In this document: piece after piece, positions 1-10,636 of the stretch
Layout: each line of letters begins with the position of its first letter
Numbering within the stretch: the stretch's first letter is position 1
Assembly (NCBI GenBank): GCA_963932465.1
Contig: OZ010789.1
Span: 596,103,068 to 596,167,067, forward strand
DNA length: 64,000 nt
Direction of reading: 5' to 3'
DNA from: Maratus speciosus
Taxonomy: Eukaryota; Arthropoda; Arachnida; Araneae; Salticidae
Translations under genes and position numbers: made by a program
Notes under the pieces: model-generated
What the model was told of the DNA's origin: nothing
What the model saw: the letters and a program-made list of their open reading frames with translations, nothing else
Database searches by the model: none

Positions 1-210
1 AACGAAACTCCGTTTTACATACTATCCGTAGATATATTAGTCGAGGGGATTGAGCCCATAGCACCCGAGATAAGTAGTCGCCCCTGGCGATAAAAAGTGG
101 AACTAAAATGTGTAAGACTATGGTGCATAATATGAAAGAATGGTCAAAGGGGTGTCGGCAAAAGTTGGAAAAGTGCTCCCCGGGTGAAAAGGGCGGAGGT
201 TAGAAAAGTT

Positions 211-665
211 GCTTAAAATACACAAGTTAGAGCCCGGAGGAGTAAATAATATAAGACTTTTTGAAAATTTTATGATTTATCGTGTGGTCTCAGGTATTCA
301 GCTATACGTATGCAAAAAGTCATGTCTCCAACTTAATTAAGGACACCCTTACAAAGAATTGCTTAAAATATATATGTGGTAGCTCAAAGGGTTAAGCGTA
401 AGACTTTTTCAAGATTTTATGATTTGTCCTTTGATGTGAGGTGTTCAGCTATAAGTATGCCAAATTTCACGCCTCCAACCTAATTAGGGGGTCACTTAGA
501 AAGGATTGATTAAAATACACATGTGAGACCCCAAAGGGTTAAATTTACAACTTTTTGAAAATTTTGTGATTTTTCATTTCATGTGAGGTGTTCAGCTGTA
601 AATATGCAAAATTTCACGCCTCCAACATGTATCGTTTCTGAGAACGGGCTCTGTGACGGACAGAA
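211..665. repeat. Tandem array, 147-bp period, about three units
   Basis: Units begin at about 253, 400 and 547, each opening with a version of AAGACTTTTTGAAAATTTTATG. Each then carries GAGGTGTTCAGCTATAAGTATG, then CACGCCTCCAAC, and ends in a TTAAAATACACATGTG-like tail. A tail of a preceding unit is visible from 211. Copies differ at many positions, so the array is old. The third copy breaks off after the CTCCAAC motif and runs into a CGTTTCTGAGAACGGG segment. No reading frame is conserved between copies. It may be a satellite fragment or the internal repeat of a larger element; the family is not recognised. Confidence 0.8.
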
Positions 666-890
666 TATCTCAATTTGTTGATTTTCTGTAAGCAAGTAAA
701 CCCAGATAAACCCCCATTAAGTAGATAGGTTTACAATGGAAGTCTATGGTAATTTGGCGAAATATTAGAGATAGCGCCAAGGTGGCGTCACTTTTGGCGA
801 CTAATTTTGGTCGCCAAATTTGGCGATATATCGCCGTGTTGACGAGAAACTTGGCGGTATTTGGCGACAGAACAGAGTCCCCTCCTACGG
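663..890 (-). repeat. TGGCGA/TCGCCA-rich dispersed repeat, copy 1 (inverted)
   Basis: This is the reverse complement of the repeats at 32815-33112 and 33981-34252. It shows the same order: a CAACAAATTGAGATATT-type end, the CCATTGTAAACCTA block, then a cluster of TGGCG/CGCCA pentamers around TTTGGCGATATATCGCC. It carries an extra block of about 25-30 bp near 700-725 that the other two copies lack. It covers only the first two thirds of the other copies. No coding capacity is seen. Confidence 0.75.
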
Positions 891-1373
891 CAAATTAAAA
901 TTTCGCCTAATAGGCGCAATGGTAAAGCAAAAATGGGCACCCCCAGGTAGGTAATTCATCGATTTTCACAATTTATTTTATTTTTTTTCTTAGTTTTATA
1001 GTGTAAACGAGCTTCGCACCAAATTTGAAGTCTGTAGCTGCAGTAGATATACGAGATCTTTTTGATGAGTGAGTGAGTCAGTCAGTCAGTGGTAAAATTA
1101 TCGATTATCAGACATTTTCAAATGTCATTATCTCGGAAACTAATTATACGTTATTTATAAAATTTTGGATTTTAGGTAATTAGGGTGGCCTTACTACTCA
1201 TTTCGTATAACAAGTACGTAGGTCTCATAGATTTTCAGTTGTAGAGCATTGAAATTTGATGAAAACAGCTCGAAATGGTTCGTGTAAATAACACACGGCT
1301 ATGTCAGGCGAACTTGGCTGACACACTGCCGTGTGTCTAGATACTACTTCTGGATTTCGACTCACTTTATGTC

Positions 1374-1698
1374 TTTTGGGTCACTGAATCCGAATTTGTA
1401 ACTTCCCACCAAAATTTCACCCGGCAACCCCCCCCAAAAAATAGATTTTTTGAAAACATTTGGTTTTTGAGAAAAGTGCGCGGGGAATGTTCCGAGGCAG
1501 CCCCCTCTCTCCCCGTTTATCTAACGTCATAATGTCATATATCCTATTTTTTGCAAATTTTGTCTAGTTTCTGAATTTCGTAATGCTTTTCTCCTAAAAC
1601 AATAAGAAATTCAAGTTAATAACAACTATTTTGGGGGGTTTTCGGGGGGGGGGATTTTTGGGGGTAAGTTAAAAATTCGGATTCAGCGACCCAAAAAA
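1374..1698. repeat. Dispersed repeat with long inverted ends, copy 1
   Basis: The left end begins TTTTGGGTCACTGAATCCG and the right end finishes CGGATTCAGCGACCCAAAA, so the two termini are inverted copies over roughly 50-60 bp including the C-run/G-run block. The interior (GTTCCGAGGCAG, then CATAATGTCATATAT, then TTTTGTCTAGTTTCTGAATTTC) matches the interiors of the copies at 1712-2125 and 22391-22795. It is non-coding. The inverted ends suggest a MITE-like or foldback structure, but no target duplication was identified. Confidence 0.65.
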
Positions 1699-1711
1699 CT
1701 TAAAGAAAACC

Positions 1712-2125
1712 TTATAAGGATAGTTCAGAGGGGAGATGGGAGGGCGAATGTAAATGTGTGAGTGATTAAGAGGATTTGCGCAACTTAGCCCACGCAGCAC
1801 CGCGCGCATATTCCGAGGCAGATCCCCCTTCCCCTTCAACCTAAGTCATAATGTCATGTATCTAATTTGTTGCAAATTTTGTCTACTTTCTGAATTTCTA
1901 GATACTTTTCCCCTAAAACAACAAAAAATATTTTTTTTAAAAAAAACCTTTTTTGGGGGGTTTTTTACCAAAATTTCGGGGGGGGGGGGGGGGTTGCCGG
2001 GGAAAAATTTTGTTGGGAAGTTACAAATTCGGATTCAGCGACCCAAAAAACATAAATTAAGCCGATTTCCAGAACTACCATTAAATTTGCTAGGTAAAAT
2101 TCCTATTGCCTGGACTATAACATTA
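1712..2125 (+). repeat. Dispersed repeat, copy 2, with a 16-G run
   Basis: It aligns with 22391-22795 through GGGAGATGGGAGGG, GCGCAACTTA, CCGCGCGCAT, GTTCCGAGGCAG-type and CATAATGTCAT blocks, then the CGGATTCAGCGACCCAAAAA end and the CTATTGCCTGGACTA tail. It contains a 16-nt G run at 1978-1993. The open frame over 1856-2152 crosses these repeat blocks and is judged a chance frame. Confidence 0.7.
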
Positions 2126-3998
2126 CCTTTCCAAAGAGTACTTGAATTTTAAGTCATAAAAATGTTATTTTAAATCATAAAAAAGTTATTACTTTTGATG
2201 AGTTGAATTACTTCACGCAAAATAATATTAATTTATTGTGATGGTTTCTAATGTTTATTATTGAAATGTAATTTAGATTTACTAGTAATAGTTCCTTATA
2301 TGTGAAAAAAAAAAATCATCTCTTTCATCTGACTATATAGTGACGTAATTATTTATCAATTGTGGGTCATTTTGAAACGGATATTTTATTGAAAATATAT
2401 TTAAATTTTTTAGCAACGTTCATTTTTGTATAAACATATGAAATTTCAAAAATATTAACATTCATTTTTCTTTGGATACGTTTTTTGATTCGTCCTTTTA
2501 AATATTATAAATAAAATTAATTTTATATTTCAATCAGCAGAAGATAGTTGATAATCATCCTTCATTAAACATATTTAAAAAAAGATATCTGTTTTCGTCA
2601 AATTCTAAATGACCTCCGATTGAAATACTAATAAATATATTTTTTTTAATTTGGACGATTCAATTATTTTAAAGAAAATACTTTCAAAATTTCGGATTTT
2701 ATTTATTTTTAATATTAATATAATTATATAAAATATTTACTAGTAATATATTTCTTAGTACAAATTTTTAAAAAATCCAGAACATAATGTTTTTGCTTTG
2801 TCTCATTAAACAAAATTAACATTTTATTTGCATTAGAAATAAGCTGAAGAGTTTGCTTCATTAAAAAAATATATGTTTAGTACATTGTGACAATCAAATG
2901 CATTTTTGAATCTTTAACTCGTAGTTGAATTTTTAAGCTAGTTGTTTATTAAGTCTAAAAAAATAATAAAAGTTTTGTTGATTACGTAATTTTAATTACA
3001 ACAGATTAACGAAAACAGACATAATTATATTCCTTACAGAAAATAAATTTGCCGATTGCGGAAATAGTAGAACAGATACATAATGTTTCATTAAAGAAAA
3101 CGAAAATAAAAAGCAATTCATGCTACAAAATGAAGTAAACATGCACCAAAAAAAATATTATGTGACTATGAAATTAATATGAGTGTTGTTTCTTTATAAT
3201 TATGCATTTCATTAAATTTCGTTGACATACAATATTATTTAAAATTATACACCATACGTACGCCGAACGGTTAAATTAATAAACAGGTGACCAATAAATC
3301 CGTTCATATTTCGAAATTGAAAAAAAATTTAACTTCTAGAAAAGTTTTCTAGAAATGCTGCTTGTATTATAAGACCTGTAAAAGTGTCGAATATTTTGTT
3401 GCATAAGGAAATCAGCAATGAAAAACATTAACGATTGGTGGTTCTATTAAGGCGCAATCTATTAAAATCTCTAAGAAATATTGAGATTATACAATATTTG
3501 TTTATTTGCACTTCTAAACTACTATGAAAACTCTAGAACTTAGACTACTAGTGCAAATTAATACTTGCTGAATAATCTCATTATTTTTTTGTCTTTTAAC
3601 GCCGTAGACCTTTATGGGACAAGCTGTGTAAAGATTAAATAATTTCTTTCTTGTGGCACTGCGATACGATAATATGCACATTAACACTTTCCAACGAAGT
3701 TGAAAAGTGTTTGAATTGAATTATGTTAAATGCATCCATACATAAAAAAATATATGCATTTATGAAGAACACTAAAATATGCATTCTGTAGAATATGCGG
3801 TACAAAGTATAGTTATTATTCACTTACAAAACCACACAAAAGAATTCCATTACATAATGATATAGGGGGAGGGAGGGAGGGTGATTGTTTCTGGCGTATT
3901 TTAATTGTTAAACTACTTCATATATAATGAAATTGATAATATCATACATAATGGATTGAAGGTGTTATTTCATGTATAATACGAAGTTCATAGCATTT
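2126..3998. other. AT-rich intergenic DNA
   Basis: No gene, RNA or intact element is recognised. The only distinctive site is a compact G-rich run at 3865-3881. Confidence 0.7.
3865..3881 (+). other. G-quadruplex motif with 1-nt loops
   Basis: The sequence is GGGGGAGGGAGGGAGGG: four G-tracts of at least three, separated by single A loops, which is the most stable class of parallel quadruplex motif. It is isolated in DNA that is otherwise strongly AT-rich. Confidence 0.8.
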
Positions 3999-4722
3999 AC
4001 AGGGACCCACAAAAGATTTCAGATACTATACTGTATCAGAAGAATTGTACATTAGCGGTGATTGCTGGAAATGCATTTTCTATTATGATATGCGATTTTA
4101 TGTTTCACTATTTTTATGCATACTATATGGTGTGTATAAATGCTATAATTAATGTACAGGGCTACAAAGAATCCGTAAATGTTACTGGATATGAGTGCAA
4201 ATTGCTTAAAGGTGGGTTTTAAATCTGTTATGCATTTTTACGCTGAACGGCATTTAGTATATTAAGAAATGTTTGTAGAACATAGATAAAATGATATACA
4301 GGGTCAGGCAAAGAATTGGGTGCATGCCGTCTATGGATGATAATTTCTGGAAATATGATTTCATTTGTTTTAGGAGTGTTTTACTTTGAATTAAATTTTA
4401 GCTAAATAGTGGCGTGTAATAAATGTACTAGGTAAATTACAGGGCTGTACAAAAGTATTCAAGTTTGTTTCCCTCTATTAGTATAAATTACTGTAAGAGA
4501 AATTTCAACCTGTTATGCGTTTTCTTGCTAAATTAAAATTTCCCATTATATAGTATATATATCAACATACAGATCAAAGACAGGGCTGTTCAAAAGAATT
4601 GGAATATATATTTGGCTATGGACGGTAACTGCTGAAATCAATTTTTTTAAATGTTTACTTAGTTATCTTATTTTCCTTATTTCCCTAAATAACGAAGTTT
4701 TGTTAAAACTTTCAGGGAGTGT
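3999..4722 (+). repeat. Diverged tandem units, about 141-157 bp, 'ACAGGGCTG' family
   Basis: An ACAGGG-type start followed by CTGTACAAAAGAATT-like sequence recurs at about 3999, 4156, 4298, 4439 and 4580. The units share GACGGTAATTGCTGAAAT-like and CCTGTTATGCGTTTTC-like blocks. The copies are heavily diverged. The reverse complement of the same units is seen at about 21500-21835. Confidence 0.6.
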
Positions 4723-5688
4723 TGGAAAATGTTTCATAATCTATGCCGTACGCATAGCTTTTCTTTCTCGTTAATATTTTGTTTGAAATTTTAACAGACT
4801 TATACGTGCCCGATATATACAAGTAATTGGACAAATTCATTTTATCACCTTTAACTTTTGAATTCCAAAGTTTTGTTTAATCATCCTAGCATCAATTTCA
4901 GTAGTTACCATTGCAATCTCAAAAACTATGAGAGATTTAAATCAAAATAATAAATTTATATATTAATTTATAAATTTACATATTTCAAGAAAAGATACTT
5001 ACAGACTAACATACACATTGGGCACATCATGAATGGTTGGAAAAGAATATATATGGTGTACCTTTGTTCACAGTTTTTATTAGTATTTCATCGCTAAAGA
5101 CTATAAATGTATCAACTTCAATAAACTTTGTTACAAAATGCAAAATCGATCAATAACTGCAGATTGTGCACCTAATTTAAATAACATCAGTATCAATTAG
5201 TTTCCATTTCTTGACTCGCTTCGTGATGTTATAATATCCCGACCAAGTGAACTAAAGTTTAACACGTACTACTGTTAAATTGTGCACATGCTCTCTTTTT
5301 ACACTAAATATATGTTGCTTAACTATTTCGTGATTTCTCATTTTCCGTTATCTTGTGCAATTCCTGAAATGTGTAATCTAACCAGTGTTACCGATCTGGC
5401 GGATTTTTTATTTAGAAATATTGAATTCACATTAAAAAAAAATGAATAGCAATTTTTTAAAATTTTATTGATGGAATATGTATAATCTTATAAAGCAAAA
5501 ATAACTATTAAAATTTACTGGTGAGTTACTGGTGGGTTACTATTAAAATTCGGACTGCCTAAGTAAAAAACTGCCAGATGAGGCAACACTGGATCTAAGT
5601 CCTTACTTTTAAGCTAGGGACACTGTATTACTCAATTTAATCGAATTCAAAGGGACTCTTTGCTATGCTCTGACACCATGATTATGAA
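4723..5688. other. AT-rich intergenic DNA
   Basis: Nothing recognised. A CTGGTGAGTTACTGGTGGGTTACT direct duplication near 5518 is the only local structure. Confidence 0.65.
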
Positions 5689-5690
5689 TA

Positions 5691-6508
5691 GGGTAAAGTG
5701 CCCATATTTCGTTCCCCCAGTCACGTTTAGGCAATTTTCAGTGAAAACCTACCAAAGTTGGATTTCACATAGACTAACTAACCACGAACATAGAAACACA
5801 GCAAATATCGTACAAAAAATTTTAACAATGCGAGAAATTGTTTTTTCAAAAGTATCTAAAATAGTGCAAAAAAAAAAAAAAAAAAATGGTCCCGATTTCA
5901 TCCTCCCAAAAAATCCAAGAGCTGAGGCTTAACTTATAACTAAATCAAAATTTATTTCTAAATGAGTAAGTAATTTAATTTACATTAAAGTAAAGCACAT
6001 AGAAATGTACTAATTATCAGGGGCAGAATAACATAACGAAACATTAGCCATCCAAACATGAGGAAAAAATTGATAAAATTGAAAAAGCATTCCTAATTTC
6101 GTCCCCTCGCCGAAAATAACAACTGCAAGGGGGACGAAATTGGGACAACATTATTTCCCAATATGGCGGAGCTTCTTTTCCCGTAAGATGAACTAAGTGT
6201 CCTAAAACTCACTGTATGTAACTGTCAGCATGTTACCTACGTATAATACATGTAATAATAGGAAATAAATTATTACAGTACGGTAAATAACGTTAAAAAA
6301 CGACGTAATATGAACTCAGGTCTTCTAAAAATTGAAAATTCGGCATCTTTAATTTATTTTTGCGTCTTGGCGGCCGAAACTTTCAATACTGATCCTTTTT
6401 ACCTTCCGTCCCCTGTCCCTTGCGTCATAAGTGACGCCACTTTCGCAGAAGTGGAGAACTGAAGGGGGACGAAATTAGAAAAGGAGACGAAATATGGGCA
6501 CTTTACCC
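5691..6508. mobile_element. TA-flanked non-autonomous TIR element (818 bp)
   Basis: The left end is GGGTAAAGTGCCCATATTTCG and the right end is its inverse, preceded and followed by TA (689-690 in the 5600s line and 6509-6510). The inverted ends match over about 26 bp with one or two differences. The interior has repeated GGGGGACGAAATT and inverted ATTTCGTCCCC motifs, near 5706, 6096, 6130 and 6468. The open frame over 5660-5932 crosses the left end and is not a transposase. TA target duplication and TIRs fit a Tc1/mariner-superfamily MITE, but the parent family is unknown. Confidence 0.75.
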
Positions 6509-6510
6509 TA

Positions 6511-7802
6511 TAGCTGTTTGTGCTCAAAATTTAAGAGGTGTGAAATGACTTTAATGGAACCAAAGTGTACATGGGATATGAAGTATTTTATAGTTTTTAC
6601 TTCTAACTGTAGTCGAAGTTGTTATATTTAGTTTTACTGTTTACAAATCACGAAAAATTGTAAATTTTACTTTCTAATTTTTAAAACTATTTCCACAAAA
6701 AATACATTTTATGTTTCACAGAATAGCGTATATCATGCATTTGAACTAATGTTTAAATTAAGGTTAATATAACTGCTTGGGGGTGTTGTTTATGACGGCC
6801 GATTATCTACACGAGGGATATAGCCCCGAAGGGAGTGTGCCCTCCGTGTGGGTCTTTCTAAGGGAACCTAACATGTATTTACATAAGGATGTCCAAGGTT
6901 CGAAAAACACACGGAAAACTCTGAACGATTAGGCCGACCGACGCGATTAAGTTCGAACAATATTTGCTTGGAAAGTTTATTTACTTCAAACTGACATTAG
7001 AAATAACATACATTAAGGAATGAAATTTATATAGAGGAATAAAATCGTCATCGCTCTTTTATTGATAGGCTGTTGTTGACAAAACACGACTGATCCTTAA
7101 AGTGTTTAAATACGCATTTATAAAACAAACTTATAAACGGAATTCAATAATAACATGATTTATTACAAAAGCTTTTAATGAATATTATTGAAATCTAAAA
7201 TTAATTTTACATCTTAGATTAAGCTCATTCATGGTTAGTGTAATTTAGCAATATGCAGATATTATTTTCTCAAACAGAATATCTTAGCTTGCTATTTAGA
7301 ACGCATGCATAATGTCGTAATAAATCATTTTACAAAGAGGATTAATAATTTTCTAACTCATGAACGCATAAGACAAAATATGGTAACTCATTCGAATTTC
7401 ACATTTAATGCTTAAGATCTATTATGAAGATTCTTATGATTTAATTTGTTAAAATTATTTTGAAAATAACAAACATTTCAGAAAACAAAAGTAATAACTT
7501 TAAAATAATCTTTCTTTCAAAGAAAGTTAAAGTATATTTCATACTATTCTAACAGTATGTTCAGCGTATTAGACGATTTTCTGTACAAGTAATGCAAATG
7601 AGTATTCATCACTTTTTTAAAGTGTAATACTTATAATAACGAAAATATGGGACACAAAAATGTAGATAAAACATATTGTTAGCAATTTCATAAGGAAACT
7701 GATAGACTGAATAAGCGCTATTATAAGCGCTACTTATGTTTTAGTATATCAAACACGCTATCAAAAGAATTCCAAGATATTTAAAGGCTTTTAGCTCAAC
7801 AG
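6511..7802. other. AT-rich intergenic DNA with a GC-richer patch
   Basis: At about 6775-6960 there is a short GC-richer stretch containing ATAGCCCCGAAGGGAG and CGACCGACGCG. I do not recognise it and see no frame in it. The rest is plain AT-rich DNA. Confidence 0.6.
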
Positions 7803-8107
7803 TACACTCTAAATTAAAATGTCTGAAATTCAGACACTTAAGTGTCTGAAATGGAGTGTTCAGTTTTCAGACATTTTAAAATGTCTGAATTTTTTCAGAC
7901 ACTTTTTGCGTCTGAATTTCAGACACTTCAAACGTCTGAATCGCATCCATTTTTTTGTAAGCATCATACGTAGCCATGTTTGACCACGTTGAATCCTGGA
8001 AAAATATTTGGCTGTGGTCCTGCCCCTCCCTCCCCCCCTTCCCCCAATACAGCCTGATTTTTTTGGTGCTCTCAGTTTTGGTATACAATTTTCGTTACGT
8101 TGATAAT

Positions 8108-9235
8108 TTAAATCTTTTACGACATTGTACTGATTATAATCAATATCTTGAACTTCAGGAGTAGAACAAGATTAAAAAACAAAAAATATTTATCTAAATA
8201 TTAGATTTTTTTTAATTTATTTTGTTTTTAACCTTATTTTACTTTAAAAGTTCAAAATATTGATTATAATCAGTACAATTTCGAAACAGATTTAAAATAT
8301 AAGCTTTACAAATATTGCACATCAAATTTGGGGGCACTACAGTCGTAGGGGGACGGGGCACTTCCCAGTTTGCCCGTCCTTTAATCAAGAAGTACTTTTG
8401 CAAAAAACGCAACCCTGCATTATAGTTGTCTAAATTGAGATGTCCGGTATTCGGGAGTATCCGTTGTGGAGGTTAATGGACATTCTCGAATAGCGAACAC
8501 CTCTATTTAACGAATACTTTTTTAATCAGCAGACATACATATTTGTATATTTTTACCTCAAAAAAGTAGACATCTCCAATTATCGGACAAATTCCGCGGT
8601 CCCGAAGTGTTCGCTATTAAGGGCTTTTAAGGTACATAGATAAATATATATATATATTTTATAATCTTGTCCTACTCTAAAAGTTCAAAATATTTATTAT
8701 ACTCGGTTGAATGTGGAAAAAGATTTAAAATATCAGATGTACGAAAATTGCAAAAATCCCCCCCCCCCAAAAAAAAATGAAAATATAAAAAAATATATTG
8801 CCACATAGGCAATTTTACATATACATCACTTGATAATCACAACAGCCATTTAACTATGAATAATGAAAATAAATAAATAAATATTCTACTTTAATAACAT
8901 TGGGGAAAAAATGACTTTGGCATTTTGTTAAATATATTTGCGTTTTTAAACTTGTCCTACTCTAAAAGTTCAAAACTTTCATTATAATCAGTGCAAGATT
9001 TAAGATATCAGCTTTACAAAAATTCATGCAAAATCCCCCCCCCCCCCCCCAAAAAAAAATGAAAATACTTATTTAAAAATTATGTTTTTAAAAAATTTAT
9101 ATTTCCACATGGGCAAGTTTTTATGTAGATCAGATGGTACTCACAAAAGCTATTCAACTATCAATAAAAACAAATAAGTACATATTCTATATTAAAAACA
9201 TGAGGAAAAAATAACTTATGATTTCCAAACTTCTT
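8108..9235. repeat. 285-bp repeat: two tandem copies, one partial, one inverted
   Basis: Full copies begin CTTGTCCTACTCTAAAAG at 8666 and 8951 and include a poly-C/poly-A block at about 8759 and 9036. A partial direct copy lies at about 8229-8340, and an inverted piece at 8108-8173 pairs with it through ATTGATTATAATCAGTACAA. The set lies inside the 2.8-kb element. Confidence 0.75.
8415..8640. mobile_element. Possible pogo/Tigger-like MITE remnant
   Basis: The block has CCGGTATTCGGGAGTATCCG near one side and TCGGACAAATTCCGCGGTCC followed by GAAGTGTTCGCTATTAA on the other, with GATGTCC/GACATCTCC inverted near 8440 and 8565. These resemble ends of pogo/Tigger-type elements as I remember them. 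It interrupts the spacing of the 285-bp repeats, consistent with a nested insertion. Termini are not defined. Confidence 0.3.
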
Positions 9236-10366
9236 TCGTCTTAAATATATACAGTAACATCTGTCATTTTTGTATTTTTCGTATAAGTGCATATAAATAA
9301 AGTTACCACAATTTTAAATACGAAATCTAGTTAGAGGTTTTTACTTTTTCCCATTATAAATTTCAAATTACTTTTTTATTAAAAATAATAAAAAAATCAG
9401 TATTAGAGTTGATTGCAAATCAAATACATATGTATATTTTTACAGGCAGCTTCATATAATAGACCAGTCTCATTTACTTTATTTATCTTTTTTTAATCTG
9501 CGGTTTTATGCCAGGAAGTAAGAAAGCATTAGGTCATCTTTCAAAGTTTTTTTTTTTCTTTACTTCCTTGTGGCCGTCATTTACTGCGAGATAAAAATTA
9601 TCCATTGAAACTAAGAACTGACATTGAATATATAATTCGTAATAAAAAAGAACGTCATAAGTTTAAAAATATATACTTCTAGAATTAGTGGGGTTTTTTG
9701 CGAACAGATTCAAAACTAATTAAATTTCATGCAGGATTTTGTTTAGTACAATAAATAAAATCATAAAATACACTAATTTTACTACTATAAAGAAACTTAC
9801 TTGAGTTGCTGCAAGAGGTAAGAAATATTCCTCGATTTGAAATTTTAAAAACTACCACAACCACAGTGAGGGAGAAAGACTTTCATCAGTTTAAAAGGTA
9901 ATCCCATAATACATCCGACTAGCCATATTTAAAGAATGAGATGTTTCATCCTAAAAACAGGACCCGCCAGACAAAAGTTTCTTTTTTTTTTGCCAGCTTT
10001 GACAGGACGAAGATGAATAACAATTATTATTGATATAAATTGATACGAGTTAACACTAAGCCCATTGCACACACTTTGTAGAATTTCCGGGTGTAATCTT
10101 CAACCGTCGTCTACTTCTGTTCTGTGTCTATCCCGCCCTTGTATCGACGACAGCTTCTAAGAGACATTTGATGTCGAGCACACACGTCAGATGTATGTAT
10201 TCAATAAATAAATACTCCAAGTTAATACGAATTAAAATCACAGCACTTCACATTTCGCAAAAAACGAATTAAAATACACGCGTACATAAAAACAAACTTT
10301 GTTTGAATTACAACGTATACCACTTCGAACGAAGACATCTAAAACGCATGCGCAACTGGGAGTGCT

Positions 10367-10381
10367 AGTGCCCCCTGGTGG
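10367..10381 (-). promoter_or_regulatory. CTCF-like core motif
   Basis: The minus strand reads CCACCAGGGGGCACT, which fits the 11-zinc-finger CTCF core consensus closely. A GCATGCGCA half-site of the NRF-1 type lies 15-20 bp upstream (10346-10354). Both are inside the right part of the 2.8-kb element. Binding is an inference from the motif alone. Confidence 0.3.
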
Positions 10382-10636
10382 TTATTGCGTCGGAAGAATC
10401 AAAACGTCTTAAATTAAGACACGTTTAAAGCAATGAAGTGTCTTAAAATAAGACGTTTGCGGATATTTTAGACATTATTCTCAGTTCGTTTACACCATGG
10501 TCATAGTAAGACGCTTATGTATCTTAAATTAAGACATCTATAGTGTCTTAATTTTCAGATTAAGACACTTAAGTGTCTAAAATTCTTTTTCAGTCACATA
10601 TGTGTCTAAATTTAAGACGCTTCTATTTGCAGTGTA

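Larger units (their letters stand above)
7803..10636. mobile_element. 2.8-kb non-coding element with palindrome-rich inverted termini
   Basis: Positions 7803-7851 and the reverse complement of 10588-10636 align without gaps at about 75%, both starting TACACT. Each end has a cluster of short palindromes. The left end has GTCTGAAATTCAGAC and AGACACTTAAGTGTCT types (7820-7945). The right end has GTCTTAAATTAAGAC and AGACACTTAAGTGTCT types (10400-10620). The element is bounded by TA on each side if it starts at CACT. The interior has a 285-bp tandem repeat and no coding sequence. CACT termini with subterminal motif clusters resemble CACTA/EnSpm-type or Tc1-type non-autonomous elements. The family is not settled. 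Confidence 0.6.

Noticed and set aside
1060..1090. GAGTGAGTGAGTCAGTCAGTCAG as a regulatory repeat
   Set aside because: Short tetranucleotide repeat; similar words are common in arthropod repeats and nothing links it to a gene.
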